7,570 nucleotides of DNA from JAFGIT01 sp016929465 [NCBI: Candidatus Coatesbacteria bacterium] (GCA_016929465.1 JAFGIT010000118.1:1-7570), one strand, 5' to 3'. Positions 1-6,465 are shown, counted from the first letter of the stretch. Notes: generated by a model from the letters alone, not told the origin. Translations and numbers: made by a program.

Positions 1-546
1 CGGCTCAACCGCGAGCTATTCGCCGCACACGAGAACGGGCACCGAACTTGCGGAGAGATGATGATGGAGTCGATTCGGGAGTATGTGGAGTCTCGATGGA
101 ACCCCGATGTTTGGGACGTCAAGACCATCATGGAATATGCCCTCTTCGGCGATCCGTCGCTTTCGATCGGTGGCAAACTCCCCCAAATTCTGCTTCCGAG
201 GGAAGTTCAGATAAAAGGCCCCAAGACGGCAAGTATTGGCGAACAAATCCCTCTATTTGCTTCATGTACAGATTACAGTTCGGAGAGTAAAGACGCCCTG
301 CTAGCCGTGGTGATGTGCTCGCCTCATGGAGACCTGCGATTCTATCCGGACTGGACTCCTGAGACCACCTTTCTGCCTATTCACCTCGACGCTGGATTCT
401 CAGTGAATGGCCTCTATCTTGCGACCATCGATACGTCAGTGCACTGCGAGCCGGGATACAACGCGATCTACATTGCACTGCTCGATCCCGACACGCTCGG
501 ATTCATCAGTAATCTCGGAGGCTGCTGCATCCGCGTGGAAGAATAG
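1..546 (+). CDS. C-terminal part of a peptidase C25 (gingipain-like) protein, 5' end outside window
   Basis: The frame is open from base 1, so the gene begins upstream and 181 residues are visible. Around residues 43-53 the sequence MEYALFGDPSL matches the end of the peptidase C25 catalytic domain, where a conserved 'Y-x-L-x-GDPSL' strand closes the fold. The preceding GE-MMMESIREYVES helix also fits. The catalytic His/Cys would lie upstream and cannot be checked. After the GDP motif comes a beta-rich domain of about 110 residues (roughly 65-181) with the pattern 'FYPDWTPE...YLATID...YNAIYIALLDPDT', an Ig-like module typical of secreted proteins. A similar module forms the N-terminal half of the SUMF1 protein at 4142-5368. 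C25 enzymes are secreted cysteine endopeptidases, so this one is probably extracellular or surface-bound. A hairpin terminator follows at 619. The family call rests on a short segment and is fairly but not fully secure. Confidence 0.7.
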   Translation, partial: RLNRELFAAHENGHRTCGEMMMESIREYVESRWNPDVWDVKTIMEYALFGDPSLSIGGKLPQILLPREVQIKGPKTASIGEQIPLFASCTDYSSESKDALLAVVMCSPHGDLRFYPDWTPETTFLPIHLDAGFSVNGLYLATIDTSVHCEPGYNAIYIALLDPDTLGFISNLGGCCIRVEE

Positions 547-742
547 CGCCGCCCACTCTGTGATTAGGTCACGGAGCTCAAATGGGGCGGCCCAATATAC
601 CGGATTCACAATTGCTCGAGGGCGGAGCTCGTCTCCGCCCTTTCATTTTGGGGCAGCCTCTTATAGCCCGCTATGCGGGCCTTCTGGCGGTCATCCCATC
701 CATAAAGTCCACAATGTCCATCCTTGTCCAGCTATCGCCACC
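547..742. other. Convergent intergenic region with hairpins and GTCCA repeats
   Basis: No gene is seen here between the two converging reading frames. It holds the terminator hairpin at 619-649 and a second perfect hairpin at 666-680 (GCCCGC, loop TAT, GCGGGC) that could form downstream of the minus-strand protease gene. It also has a cluster of GTCCA-containing units at about 707-729 whose 17-base core recurs at 5445-5461. Confidence 0.6.
619..649 (+). terminator. Rho-independent terminator after the C25 peptidase gene
   Basis: A 9-bp perfect stem (619-627 with 633-641, arm AGGGCGGAG) encloses a 5-base loop CTCGT. It is followed by a T-rich run (TTTCATTTT, 641-649), the layout of an intrinsic terminator for the plus-strand gene. 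On the minus strand there is no U-run, so it would not serve the converging protease gene in the same way. The hairpin core is repeated almost identically at 5550-5570. Confidence 0.55.
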
Positions 743-2332
743 TCATGTAATCAGCGACCAGAACACGACCGCAATCACATTGAAGACCGAGTGGAAGAGC
801 ATTGGCCAACGGAGGCGGTGCGTCTTCAAGAGGATGATCGCCGCAAGAGAGCCCGCCAGCGCGAAGGCAAATACACAGAATATTGACATCGGGTATGACA
901 TGAAATGAAGCAGGATGAAGAGGACTGTGGTGACGATGACAGCCCATTTTCTTCCCATGATGCGAAGACATATCAGAAAAAGAGCTCCACGAAAGATGAG
1001 TTCCTCGGCGACGGGTGCAATCACCGAAACATAGGCGATGCCGTACGGTGACGAGGTTATATTATCCAAGGGATTCCGGAGGTTCTCCGACAGTTTCAAA
1101 TCGTCCCAATTGTCGAGATACCCGAACATGAATGGTAGAGCTAAGAAAAATACTGCAATTAGGAGCGGTATGGCCTTGGACGCTACGGCGGTAAGTGTGG
1201 CCATCAGGGCGGCCTTCATTGGTCGCATCGGCGGCCCCAGATAGCGCACTAGAAGGCGCAAGTCTCTCTTGAACAGCATAAATACGAGGATTGCGGTAAT
1301 GAGCCATGAGAACGCCTCAATCGGCGCCGTGCTTTGCCCCTTGGCGGTTGACTCTCCGGCAGTTCCCTCTCCGACAGCACCTTTCTCCCTCAGGTCAAAA
1401 TCGACAAATACACCGGTCTTGGTGTTGATTGTGGAATGAGCGATGTACCTGCCCGATGAATCGAACTGAGATATCTGGACCATATCGCCGAATCGAAGTA
1501 TCTTCGCCCTGCGCTCATTGCTGGCCGCGACGAGAGCTTCAATGAATCCCGAACCCTCGCCGCCGGCTTGTCGGCTCTTCAATCCTCCCTCGCCAGCAAT
1601 GTCGTAATATTCCGTGCGACCGGTCTTGCTTTTGATCTCGAGAAGAAGCTCGCGGCAGTTGTTGAAGCTGATAGTGGTCTTGTCGTAGCCCTTGAACTCG
1701 TATTTGAGCGTGTGCTCGGGGGGCCGTTCCTCTCCATCTCCTATCCGCGCAATATTCCCGGCCTCATCAATCTGGAAGATTGACAGCTTTCCTTCGTCGT
1801 CCGAGGATACGAACGTCAATCGGCCCGCATCCTTTCCACTGTACGCTCGGAATACGTCGGCATCTGTCGAGAACATCTCCTCGTAATCATCCTTTCCGAG
1901 AGCGGCGTCCTGCCGCTGAGTCCACTTACCGTCAACCGCCCTATCATAGATGGCGAGAATCTCATCATCAGATGTGATCTTGAGAGAGATCTCGCCACTG
2001 TCCTTCCGGTTGAATGTGGAGACTTTTGCATTGCCGAGCGCGAACTTGTTGTCGAATATGCCGATCTGCATGGTGTCGAATTTGGCCACCATCCAGGAGA
2101 CGGCAGCAATCGCCAGGAAGACGACGCCGACGATGCCGAGCTTGAGAATTCGGAACATGACCCACCTGACACGGCGTTGATGCGGAGTGCGCTCCAGGAT
2201 CCTGGCCTCCCAATCTTGCTTCGGCCTTTGGCCAGGGGTCGGCTTCGCGATGCCCTGATACTCGTCTAGCTTCTGCTCCGCCTCTTTTGCGTTGATGTTC
2301 ACGCCATCAGAGAAAAAACCGTGCTTAGCCAT
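743..2332 (-). CDS. CPBP-family intramembrane metalloprotease with large extracytoplasmic domain (paralogue 1)
   Basis: This 529-residue protein ends in a CPBP (CAAX protease/Abi, PF02517-type) domain with all three motifs: EELIFR (E443, E444, R448), F472-x3-H476 and H514-x3-N518. These provide the Glu/His metal and catalytic residues of an intramembrane glutamic/metallo-protease. Ahead of it lie a cytoplasmic N-terminus with an EAEQKLDEY helix (residues 1-60), one membrane segment (about 63-83), a beta-rich segment of about 255 residues, a second membrane segment (about 339-354) and further helices. The basic stretches KRDLRLLVRYLG and HQRRVRW put both flanks inside, so the 255-residue part faces outwards. 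Typical CPBP proteins are 200-300 residues, so this architecture is unusual. An AAGGG site (2339-2343) sits 6 bases before the ATG. Only 55 bases separate it from the paralogue upstream, so the two are probably co-transcribed. Substrate is unknown; CPBP members act in protein processing, bacteriocin immunity or regulation. Confidence 0.88.
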   Translation of the reverse strand: MAKHGFFSDGVNINAKEAEQKLDEYQGIAKPTPGQRPKQDWEARILERTPHQRRVRWVMFRILKLGIVGVVFLAIAAVSWMVAKFDTMQIGIFDNKFALGNAKVSTFNRKDSGEISLKITSDDEILAIYDRAVDGKWTQRQDAALGKDDYEEMFSTDADVFRAYSGKDAGRLTFVSSDDEGKLSIFQIDEAGNIARIGDGEERPPEHTLKYEFKGYDKTTISFNNCRELLLEIKSKTGRTEYYDIAGEGGLKSRQAGGEGSGFIEALVAASNERRAKILRFGDMVQISQFDSSGRYIAHSTINTKTGVFVDFDLREKGAVGEGTAGESTAKGQSTAPIEAFSWLITAILVFMLFKRDLRLLVRYLGPPMRPMKAALMATLTAVASKAIPLLIAVFFLALPFMFGYLDNWDDLKLSENLRNPLDNITSSPYGIAYVSVIAPVAEELIFRGALFLICLRIMGRKWAVIVTTVLFILLHFMSYPMSIFCVFAFALAGSLAAIILLKTHRLRWPMLFHSVFNVIAVVFWSLIT

Positions 2333-2387
2333 TTCGCGCCCTTGCGTTAGACATAATAAGATATTATGAATGATAATATGTTTATTC
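2333..2387 (-). other. AT-rich 55-bp spacer between the two protease genes
   Basis: The spacer is markedly more AT-rich than its neighbours. It contains a small hairpin (CATAAT, loop AAGAT, ATTATG) near 2352-2368 and the AAGGG ribosome-binding site of the downstream gene. It lacks a clear terminator, so read-through from the upstream gene is likely. Confidence 0.4.
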
Positions 2388-3995
2388 TCATTTCATCACA
2401 CACGCAACATGTACTATAGCATTGGAGAGAGCATGGCAAAGAATCGACCAGCGCAGCCGACGCGTCCAGAGAAGGACCAACGCCATAGCAAGGCCCAGCG
2501 ACCCTATCACTATGACTATTATGGGCGCCAACGTGTAAACCGATTCGTGTGCCAGGACAAAGAGAGCGGTGGTCATGATGACTGACCAGAACTTCCCGAA
2601 AATCCTCAAGAATATGAGGAATAGAACGCAGCGGAATGTGAGCTCCTCGACTATGGGAGCCAATCCTATCGAGCATATCGCTCCGAACTGCGAATTACCT
2701 CTTTCCTCCTCTACTTGCTGAACCTCATCGGGAACATCCAGAAAGTCCGGAACCACCAGCCGTGATGGATCGTAGCCCTCATGATAGACTGTATTCGGAA
2801 TGATGATCGAGAAGATCACCAGGATGTAGGCGATCCTCGCCCCGATTGTGGATAGTCCTGTGGTAAGAAGAGCTCTCCCGACACGCATCGGCTTGCCAAG
2901 ATATCTGCCGAGTAGGCGAATATCTCTGCGAAAGAATAGAAGCAATAAGGCCGCGATGGAAATCGACGCGGAGAGCTCATAGACGGACGAATCTGGGACA
3001 CCGTCAACGGATGGATTCGTCTCTGAGTCTTGTGGGCGTTTCCTGCTCCAGTCGAAATCCCTATAGGAAGCCTTGAGTGTGTTGATCCTGGCCCAGTTCT
3101 CCCTGGTGGAATTCGGGCCTTTCCACTTCACAATGATCGCATCATCATCCTTATGGAACTTCGCTCGTGATTCAGAGCCCCACGTCCAGGCAGCCAGTAG
3201 CGGCTCGAAAGCGGCGTCCTGGTCGATTTCCAGAAATCCACGACTCTCATCCACACTGTAGATTGAATGAATGCTCCGGATCGGGTCAATCTCCAGCAAG
3301 ACAGAATTGTCTTCAGATATGAATACGGTTGACTCGGCCTCCTGAATGCTGAAAGCATGGCTATGCGCTGGAACTCGTAGCGCTTCGTCGGGCAGAGAGA
3401 CGAGATTCCCCTGACTGTCCACGGCGTAGCCAACCTCGGGCCCTCTGTCAGGATCGGCGAGTAGGGTCAGCCTCTCCGCTTCCGCCCCGGTATAAGCGCT
3501 CACCTCTCCGTAGCGCGTGGTGACGAGCTTTCTATATCCCTCATATATCAGGCTGGATGGCGTCTTCATGCTCCATCTTCCGGAGCTGTCTCGCTCGTAT
3601 ATGGCGATGCTCTTCTCCTCCGAGATCACTCTCACAGCCATTTCTCCGGTAGCTTTGACACCTGAGACCTCGATCTTCGATCCACTCGAAGTGATTCGGT
3701 GCTCAAATTTCCCCTTATGTAAATGATGAGATTCAGACGCCGAGACATATACGCCCACAGCGATAATTGGAAGGTAATAGGCGGCAAGTAGTTTGATTAC
3801 TCGATAGAGGATCCAGACAAACCTGCGTTGGAAGGGCGTTTGCTCGGCTATCTCTGCTTCCCACGAGAGCCGCGACAGACCATCCGGACGAGATCGAAAA
3901 ATAGGCCGTGCTCTACCAGTATATTCACCGAGCTTCTGCTCCGCCTCTTCTCGATTGATATTCATGTTGCCGGAGAAAAAGCCGCGACCGCCCAA
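2388..3995 (-). CDS. CPBP-family intramembrane metalloprotease with large extracytoplasmic domain (paralogue 2), TTG start
   Basis: This paralogue of the downstream gene has the same layout: N-terminal EAEQKLGEYTGRARP helix, membrane segment at about 64-85, an outward-facing beta-rich domain of about 250 residues, a second membrane segment at about 338-355, and a C-terminal CPBP domain. The motifs are complete: EELTFR (E450, E451, R455), F479-x3-H483 and H521-x3-N525. The open frame extends to a GTG at 4031, but TTG at 3993-3995 is preferred. A strong GGAGGT (4002-4007) lies 6 bases before it, and the resulting start GGRGFFSGNMNIN aligns residue for residue with the paralogue's AKHGFFSDGVNIN. 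The protein is then 535 residues. A possible promoter lies at 4033-4062. The two genes probably act together, perhaps on different substrates or as a heteromer; that is inference. Confidence 0.87.
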   Translation of the reverse strand: MGGRGFFSGNMNINREEAEQKLGEYTGRARPIFRSRPDGLSRLSWEAEIAEQTPFQRRFVWILYRVIKLLAAYYLPIIAVGVYVSASESHHLHKGKFEHRITSSGSKIEVSGVKATGEMAVRVISEEKSIAIYERDSSGRWSMKTPSSLIYEGYRKLVTTRYGEVSAYTGAEAERLTLLADPDRGPEVGYAVDSQGNLVSLPDEALRVPAHSHAFSIQEAESTVFISEDNSVLLEIDPIRSIHSIYSVDESRGFLEIDQDAAFEPLLAAWTWGSESRAKFHKDDDAIIVKWKGPNSTRENWARINTLKASYRDFDWSRKRPQDSETNPSVDGVPDSSVYELSASISIAALLLLFFRRDIRLLGRYLGKPMRVGRALLTTGLSTIGARIAYILVIFSIIIPNTVYHEGYDPSRLVVPDFLDVPDEVQQVEEERGNSQFGAICSIGLAPIVEELTFRCVLFLIFLRIFGKFWSVIMTTALFVLAHESVYTLAPIIVIVIGSLGLAMALVLLWTRRLRWSILCHALSNAIVHVACVMK

Positions 3996-4001
3996 GAATA
4001 A

Positions 4002-4007
4002 ACCTCC
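4002..4007 (-). promoter_or_regulatory. Strong Shine-Dalgarno that fixes the TTG start of paralogue 2
   Basis: GGAGGT on the minus strand is the best ribosome-binding site near this gene. It lies 6 bases upstream of TTG 3995, inside the longer open frame that would start at GTG 4031. Confidence 0.65.
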
Positions 4008-4032
4008 CTGTAAGAAATCGAAGAATGCCACG

Positions 4033-4062
4033 ATATTACGAGGCTCGCCGGGCAGAATGCAA
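4033..4062 (-). promoter_or_regulatory. Candidate sigma70-type promoter for the protease pair
   Basis: On the minus strand TTGCAT (4057-4062) is followed after 18 bases by TAATAT (4033-4038). The match to consensus is moderate (3/6 and 4/6). It would start transcription around 4025, giving a leader of about 30 bases to the TTG start at 3995. It would also place the alternative GTG start (4031) at the edge of the promoter, which argues against that start. Confidence 0.3.
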
Positions 4063-4141
4063 GAGAACTATGTGACCCCGGCGTGGTCCTCGATACGCCC
4101 TGTTCGGGCGATAGTCTCGCTTGATCGCGAAAATGCCCAGG

Positions 4142-5368
4142 CTAATGGGCTATCGACCTGACCAGGCGAAGCCCTAGGTCGCTGTTGCTGTAGTTGGGGC
4201 TGAAGCTATAGCGGTCAGCCGAGCGGCAGTAGCGGGCACTGAAATCCCAGGCGCCGCCGCGGCAGACTCGGTACGAGCCACTATCAGGCCCTTTGGGATC
4301 CGAATCGGGGTCAGGGCGAGAGCCGTAATAATCCAATGAATGCCAATCCCAGCACCACTCATAGACATTGCCGTGCATATCGTAAAGCCCCCAGGCGTTG
4401 GCCTCCTTGTGTACGACTTCGTGTTTACGGAAAATCGAGTTGCCGTCGTACCAGCCCTCTCGGGAAAGGTCTTCCTCTGAATCGCCAGTATAATAGCGAG
4501 TCGTGGTTCCCGCACGGCATGCGTACTCCCACTCCGCCTCGGTCGGCAGCCGGTAGCCATTCTCCGCGAAATCGCAGGTAACCGAGGCCGCGACGATATG
4601 GTCGCCATTATAGAGGATGTCGGTAATCCTGTAGCATTTGCCGAGGCCTTCCGACTCGGACAGTTTGTTGCAGAAATCGATGCAATCGAACCAGGTCACG
4701 AACTCGACCGGATGGTCGTCGCCAAGGCTGTAATAGCAGGGATTCCAGCCCATCACATCTTCCCACTGCTTCTCGGTTACCTCGGTCCTGGAGATTGAAA
4801 ATGCCGAGAGATTCACGGTCCGCTGCGGCCGCTCATCGCCGTCTCGCTCTTCGTCATCCAATGAGGAACCCATCAGAAAAGAGCCGGCGGGGATCTCGAC
4901 CATCGTGATTACGGTCGGCTCTTCCGAATCGACCATCTCGAATGACGCAAGGCTCACGTTACAGAGCCACTCGGAATCTCCCGCTCGAGTAAGAACCGCC
5001 GCGAAGCTGTATTCGCCGAGGTCCATGAGCGGTGGATTGGTGAGGGGCAGGTAGAAAGCGAAGAAGGGCGTGGATTGCATGTGGAAGGCGGCTGGCACGT
5101 ATATCTCGGGGATCCAGGCCTCGATAGTCTCGTTCCATCCATTGACTGCGTATGGGCTGAGCGTCCAAATCGCAGAATCTGGCGTCAAAAGGCCGACAAG
5201 GACCGACACTGACAAGTCCGTTCCAGGATTCTGGGCGGAAAGGCTGACCTCTATCCTGTCGCCATACTCGTATGTATCCGAATCGGTCTCTATCATGATC
5301 GTCGGTTCTGCCGAAGCAAGGGCAGCAAGGCACAGAATGCAGACAAAAACCAGCACCGAATATCTCAT
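4142..5368 (-). CDS. Secreted SUMF1/FGE-sulfatase-fold protein with N-terminal beta domain
   Basis: This is a 408-residue protein. Residues 1-20 form a signal peptide with likely cleavage at ASA-EP, so it is exported. Residues about 24-150 form an Ig-like beta module resembling the end of the C25 protein at 1-546. Residues about 156-408 are a SUMF1/formylglycine-generating-enzyme domain: VEIPAGSFLMGS, SRTEVTEKQWEDVMG, YRLPTEAEWEYACRAGT, GLYDMHGNVYEW and RGGAW...CRSADR. True FGEs carry two cysteines in RGGSxxCxxxxC; here the first is Phe376 and only Cys381 remains, so formylglycine synthesis is unlikely and a binding or structural role is more plausible. The last 33 codons (4163-4261) align without gaps to the candidate DGR template at 7369-7467. 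ATG 5368 is chosen over TTG 5374 because AGGAG (5375-5379) lies 6 bases before the ATG. The gene lies 146 bases upstream of the protease pair on the same strand. Confidence 0.88.
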   Translation of the reverse strand: MRYSVLVFVCILCLAALASAEPTIMIETDSDTYEYGDRIEVSLSAQNPGTDLSVSVLVGLLTPDSAIWTLSPYAVNGWNETIEAWIPEIYVPAAFHMQSTPFFAFYLPLTNPPLMDLGEYSFAAVLTRAGDSEWLCNVSLASFEMVDSEEPTVITMVEIPAGSFLMGSSLDDEERDGDERPQRTVNLSAFSISRTEVTEKQWEDVMGWNPCYYSLGDDHPVEFVTWFDCIDFCNKLSESEGLGKCYRITDILYNGDHIVAASVTCDFAENGYRLPTEAEWEYACRAGTTTRYYTGDSEEDLSREGWYDGNSIFRKHEVVHKEANAWGLYDMHGNVYEWCWDWHSLDYYGSRPDPDSDPKGPDSGSYRVCRGGAWDFSARYCRSADRYSFSPNYSNSDLGLRLVRSIAH

Positions 5369-5425
5369 GAACAACTCCTCTTCTCAGTTCGCAACACTGT
5401 CAAGTCAACCAAGCCTACACCGCTT

Positions 5426-5452
5426 ATTATATCGTATTCATTCCGTCCACAA
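5426..5452 (-). promoter_or_regulatory. Candidate promoter of the SUMF1 gene
   Basis: A perfect TATAAT (plus-strand ATTATA, 5426-5431) lies about 58 bases upstream of ATG 5368. The only -35-like element is a weak TTGTGG (5447-5452) at 15-base spacing, embedded in the GTCCA repeat. The -10 box is convincing; the -35 is not. Confidence 0.35.
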
Positions 5453-5461
5453 TGTCCATCC
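5445..5461. repeat. 17-base GTCCA-type repeat, copy 2 (copy 1 at 707-723)
   Basis: The 17-base core gtccacaatgtccatcc is identical at 707-723 and 5445-5461. Each copy continues into further GTCCA units at roughly 10-base spacing. Both copies are intergenic. Such GTCCA strings recur in intergenic DNA of several uncultured bacterial lineages; their function is unknown to me. Confidence 0.6.
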
Positions 5462-5477
5462 AAGTCCATCTCATCCG

Positions 5478-5632
5478 ATTGATCTGCTTCGCTCATTCAA
5501 TGACTGAACATGCGCTATAGGGCTATAGATCGGGGATTAGGTAGTGCAGGGGCGGGGCTTGTCTCCGCCCCTTGCCGGACGCGATGTTGCCGGCGAGTTG
5601 CCTCTCAATCGATCTGCTTTGCTCATTCAATG
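5478..5632. repeat. Pair of 25-base direct repeats (5478-5502 and 5608-5632)
   Basis: The two copies share gatctgctt-gctcattcaatg with about two differences in 25 bases and are 130 bases apart. They bracket the GC hairpin at 5548-5572, as if a unit had been duplicated. Nothing between them codes. Confidence 0.5.
5548..5572. repeat. REP-like GC palindrome (second copy of the 619-641 hairpin)
   Basis: An 8-bp stem (AGGGGCGG with CCGCCCCT) encloses a 9-base loop. The 21-base core at 5550-5570 differs from 620-640 at only two positions, both in the 5' arm or loop, so the two hairpins belong to one dispersed palindromic family. This copy has no T-run and is not a typical terminator. Confidence 0.55.
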
Positions 5633-5718
5633 CCCCAACGGGGCATAATATGAATAGCCGTTGTGTGCAGGCCAAAGGCCAAACCTACGGATCCGGAGGC
5701 AGCGCCTCCTCCTCCCTC

Positions 5719-5760
5719 TTCCCTTTCCCGCTAATCGCGTGCGATTGGCGGGAGGGGGAA
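5719..5760. repeat. 42-base near-perfect inverted repeat
   Basis: The left arm 5719-5738 and right arm 5741-5760 pair over 20 positions as RNA, with three G-U pairs and no mismatch, around a 2-base centre. It lacks a U-run on either strand. It could be a palindromic mobile unit or a structured leader far upstream of the nucleotidyltransferase gene. Confidence 0.6.
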
Positions 5761-5858
5761 ACTGCCGAGGCAAATGCCGAGGCATACCGCACTAACATCG
5801 ATCATTCCCCACCAGCCCCATCTATGATAAATATCAATCCGAGGAGTTGACAGAAAAA

Positions 5859-6338
5859 ATGCCAATCAACATCAACGAAGAACTGAAGTTCATCGCGACA
5901 ACGCTGAACGAGTCGCGCGTCGATTACGCCCTCTGCGGCGGACTCGCGGTCGCGATCTACGGCTTCCCACGCGCCACGATGGACATCGACATCATCCTCG
6001 AGGAAACCACCCTCGAATCCGCAACTTCCGCCGTCAGAAGCCTCGGATACGTCAGACTGCCCGACCTCAAAATCTTCAACATGGGCAAGGGCCGAGACCT
6101 GAGGGTCCACTGCTTCGAAAAGACCGTCGCCGAAGACACGCTCTCGCTCGATTTCGGCATCGTCCCGCCATTTTTGGAAAGAATCTGGCGAGACCGAGTG
6201 ACGGTCAGGATAGATAACTACGAGCTGAGCGTCGTCTCTCTAGACGGCCTCAAACAAATGAAGCGAATGTCCGGCAGGCCTCAGGATCTGGCGGATATAG
6301 AGCGGCTGGAGGAGCTGGAACGCGATGACGGAGATTGA
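5859..6338 (+). CDS. AbiEii/MNT-like nucleotidyltransferase
   Basis: This 159-residue protein has the DNA-polymerase-beta-type nucleotidyltransferase signature: GG at 27-28 followed by ATMDIDI with Asp42 and Asp44 as the metal-binding pair, and LSLDF with Asp98 as the likely third carboxylate. The C-terminus (LDGLKQMKRMSGRPQDLADIERL region) matches the helical K-x-x-x-GRPxDLxD element of this group. Relatives include AbiEii and MNT toxins, which transfer nucleotides to tRNA or to partner proteins, and standalone 'nucleotidyl transferase' proteins of unknown role. ATG 5859 is preferred over TTG 5847. GAGGAG (5841-5846) touches the TTG directly, leaving no spacing, but lies 12 bases before the ATG. 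No antitoxin-like partner is adjacent: the next frames lie on the other strand. Its toxin role is therefore unproven. Confidence 0.8.
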   Translation: MPININEELKFIATTLNESRVDYALCGGLAVAIYGFPRATMDIDIILEETTLESATSAVRSLGYVRLPDLKIFNMGKGRDLRVHCFEKTVAEDTLSLDFGIVPPFLERIWRDRVTVRIDNYELSVVSLDGLKQMKRMSGRPQDLADIERLEELERDDGD

Positions 6339-6339
6339 C

Positions 6340-6465
6340 TTAGGAACTGATACCACCGGGCTTCGGCACACGACAGACTTCGCCGAAGCTGCCAACCTTG
6401 TCCTCCCAAAAGGGGAACGAGCCGCGGCTGATTACTAGTTCATACGAGCTATCGGGGAAGGGCAT
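6340..6465 (-). pseudogene. SAM-dependent methyltransferase remnant
   Basis: Minus-strand translation from the ATG at 6465 gives 41 residues that match the middle of a class I (Methyltransf_11-type) domain: MPFPDSSYELVISRGS, then FPFWEDKV, then GEVCRVPKPGG. These correspond to the 'LPFPDxSFDLV' motif IV region and the 'EIxRVLKPGG' motif. The fragment stops one turn after KPGG, and the SAM-binding N-terminal motif is absent, so neither end of a functional enzyme is present. Upstream in the same frame it runs into the 106-bp repeat at 6481-6586 and a TGA near 6570. It ends one base beyond the convergent stop of the nucleotidyltransferase. A decayed gene truncated by rearrangement is the best reading. 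Confidence 0.5.

Larger units (their letters stand above)
5380..5858. other. Gene-free divergent region rich in hairpins and short repeats
   Basis: About 480 bases separate the SUMF1 gene from the nucleotidyltransferase. No reading frame here looks coding. From left to right it holds the SUMF1 promoter, a GTCCA-repeat cluster (5445-5470), one copy of a 25-base repeat (5478-5502), a GC hairpin (5548-5572), the second repeat copy (5608-5632), a hairpin ATGCCCC-AAC-GGGGCAT (5630-5646), a hairpin GGAGGC-AGC-GCCTCC (5695-5709), a 42-base inverted repeat (5719-5760), a doubled TGCCGAGGCA (5763-5772 and 5775-5784), and a possible -10 box TATGAT (5823-5828) for the gene to the right. Confidence 0.6.

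Noticed and set aside
407-886. 159-residue plus-strand frame
   Set aside because: It overlaps the peptidase C25 end and the terminator, then runs antisense into the protease gene; low-complexity and no family match.
4096-4110. Hairpin CGCCC-TGTTC-GGGCG as terminator of the SUMF1 gene
   Set aside because: Only a 5-bp stem and no U-run; too weak to annotate.
4163-4261. Calling the SUMF1 C-terminus a true variable repeat of the 7369-7467 template
   Set aside because: About 16 mismatches fall at non-adenine template positions; active pairs match almost perfectly there.
4174-4608. 144-residue minus-strand frame
   Set aside because: It is a shadow of the SUMF1 gene on the same strand; the in-register frame carries the conserved motifs.
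5380-5858. CRISPR array or tRNA in the gene-free region
   Set aside because: Repeats occur only twice at irregular spacing, and no cloverleaf or CCA-type arm was found.
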